The notes beneath the pieces were generated by a model. It saw only the letters and a program-made list of their open reading frames with translations. It made no database searches and was not told the origin of the DNA. A stretch of DNA of 5,095 bases from Candidatus Omnitrophota bacterium (GTDB lineage: Bacteria; Omnitrophota; Gorgyraeia; Velamenicoccales; JABMQK01), in contig JAQTPJ010000084.1 in the NCBI GenBank assembly GCA_028712915.1, positions 1 to 5,095 of the forward strand. Reading direction: 5' to 3'. The position numbers were made by a program, and so were the translations under genes. Shown here in pieces: positions 4,834-5,095 of this stretch (position 1 is the stretch's first letter; every line of letters starts with the position of its first letter).

Positions 4834-5095
4834 CTAAATCTGGCGACAAGATTCTCTAATAATCAAATCAGTGTCTAAAATTATCTTTGTCTTTGCGGAA
4901 GGCTTCGCGGGCTTAGATGACATAATTTTATGCAATAAAGACGCCGCTTGGGCGGCCATTTCAATCAAGGGCTGCCTTACCGTAGTAAGGGCTACCGAAC
5001 CGGCTAGGCAAATCGGATTATCGTCAAAGCCGATTACAGATACGTCGTCGGGAACTTTTATCCCTTTTTCTAAAAGGATTGAGATGACTTCCTGG
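4834..5095 (-). CDS. LacI/GalR-family transcriptional regulator, C-terminal part (truncated by window edge)
   Basis: Reading leftward from the window edge, an open frame of about 86 codons ends at TAG (4834-4836). It encodes the end of the periplasmic-binding-protein-like effector domain of a LacI/GalR repressor. Diagnostic strings are GIKVPDDVSVIGFDD (the conserved strand and turn before the ligand cleft), LTTVRQP, and a terminal DLIIRESC, closely matching the usual L-x-LIVRESC ending. The DNA-binding helix-turn-helix and most of the effector domain lie beyond base 5095, so neither the effector nor the operator can be deduced. Such proteins usually sense sugars or nucleobases. It precedes the methionine-synthase-like gene on the same strand, but about 300 bases of nested repeats separate them, and no operator-like site stands out. 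The family call is firm; there is no evidence for regulation of the downstream genes. Confidence 0.93.
   Translation of the reverse strand, partial: QEVISILLEKGIKVPDDVSVIGFDDNPICLAGSVALTTVRQPLIEMAAQAASLLHKIMSSKPAKPSAKTKIILDTDLIIRESCRQI

Noticed and set aside
4663..4878. Plus-strand open frame of about 70 codons over the repeats and the LacI-type gene end
   Set aside because: It is made of family A and embedded palindrome sequence and runs antisense into a clear LacI-type C-terminus; no protein family signal.
3505..5095. Regulation of the methionine-synthase-like gene by the LacI-type protein
   Set aside because: Only adjacency supports it. No operator-like palindrome separate from the repeats is visible, and LacI-type effectors are usually sugars or nucleobases.

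Overview
The window reads like a chromosomal fragment of an anaerobic, uncultivated-type bacterium with moderately low GC coding sequence and intergenic spaces packed with long AT-rich palindromes. From memory, this style of repeat (arms built from TAAATCCTAAA- or AACCAAGAACCAA-like words, with short GC-rich palindromes embedded) resembles that of Candidatus Omnitrophota and similar metagenome-assembled genomes. That placement is an impression, not a search result.

All five genes lie on the minus strand, so transcription runs right to left. In that order they are: the C-terminal end of a LacI/GalR-type repressor (4834-5095, cut by the window edge); a compact zinc methionine-synthase-like protein without the MetE folate-binding half (3505-4530); a HAD-family phosphatase of the phosphoglycolate phosphatase type (2681-3319, GTG start); and a tandem pair of CNNM/CorC-type membrane proteins with CBS domains. 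The first of the pair is full length with a C-terminal CorC/HlyC domain (1137-2351). The second is short and lacks that domain (181-1140). The pair overlap by ATGA and are almost certainly co-translated. The repressor, synthase and phosphatase show no functional link to each other or to the CNNM pair.

The striking content is between the genes. Every junction that is not an ATGA overlap is filled by one or more long imperfect inverted repeats, together close to a fifth of the window. Family A (three copies: 30-182, 2467-2616, 4561-4810) has one arm with essentially no G and the other with essentially no C. Family B (2355-2680) is built of GTTAATAA-like words and has family A copy 2 nested inside it. 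Family C (3344-3500) begins and ends with AAATATC/GATATTT. Family A copy 3 carries three further GC-rich palindromes (4600-4619, 4682-4729, 4745-4793) whose boundaries can be read by comparison with copy 1. The elements reach to within a few bases of start and stop codons, and one may supply part of a stop codon.

No tRNA, rRNA, CRISPR array, riboswitch or convincing intrinsic terminator was seen. Bases 1-29 hold nothing recognisable. No new enzymatic system is evident; the best candidate for something undescribed is the layered palindrome-in-palindrome repeat system.
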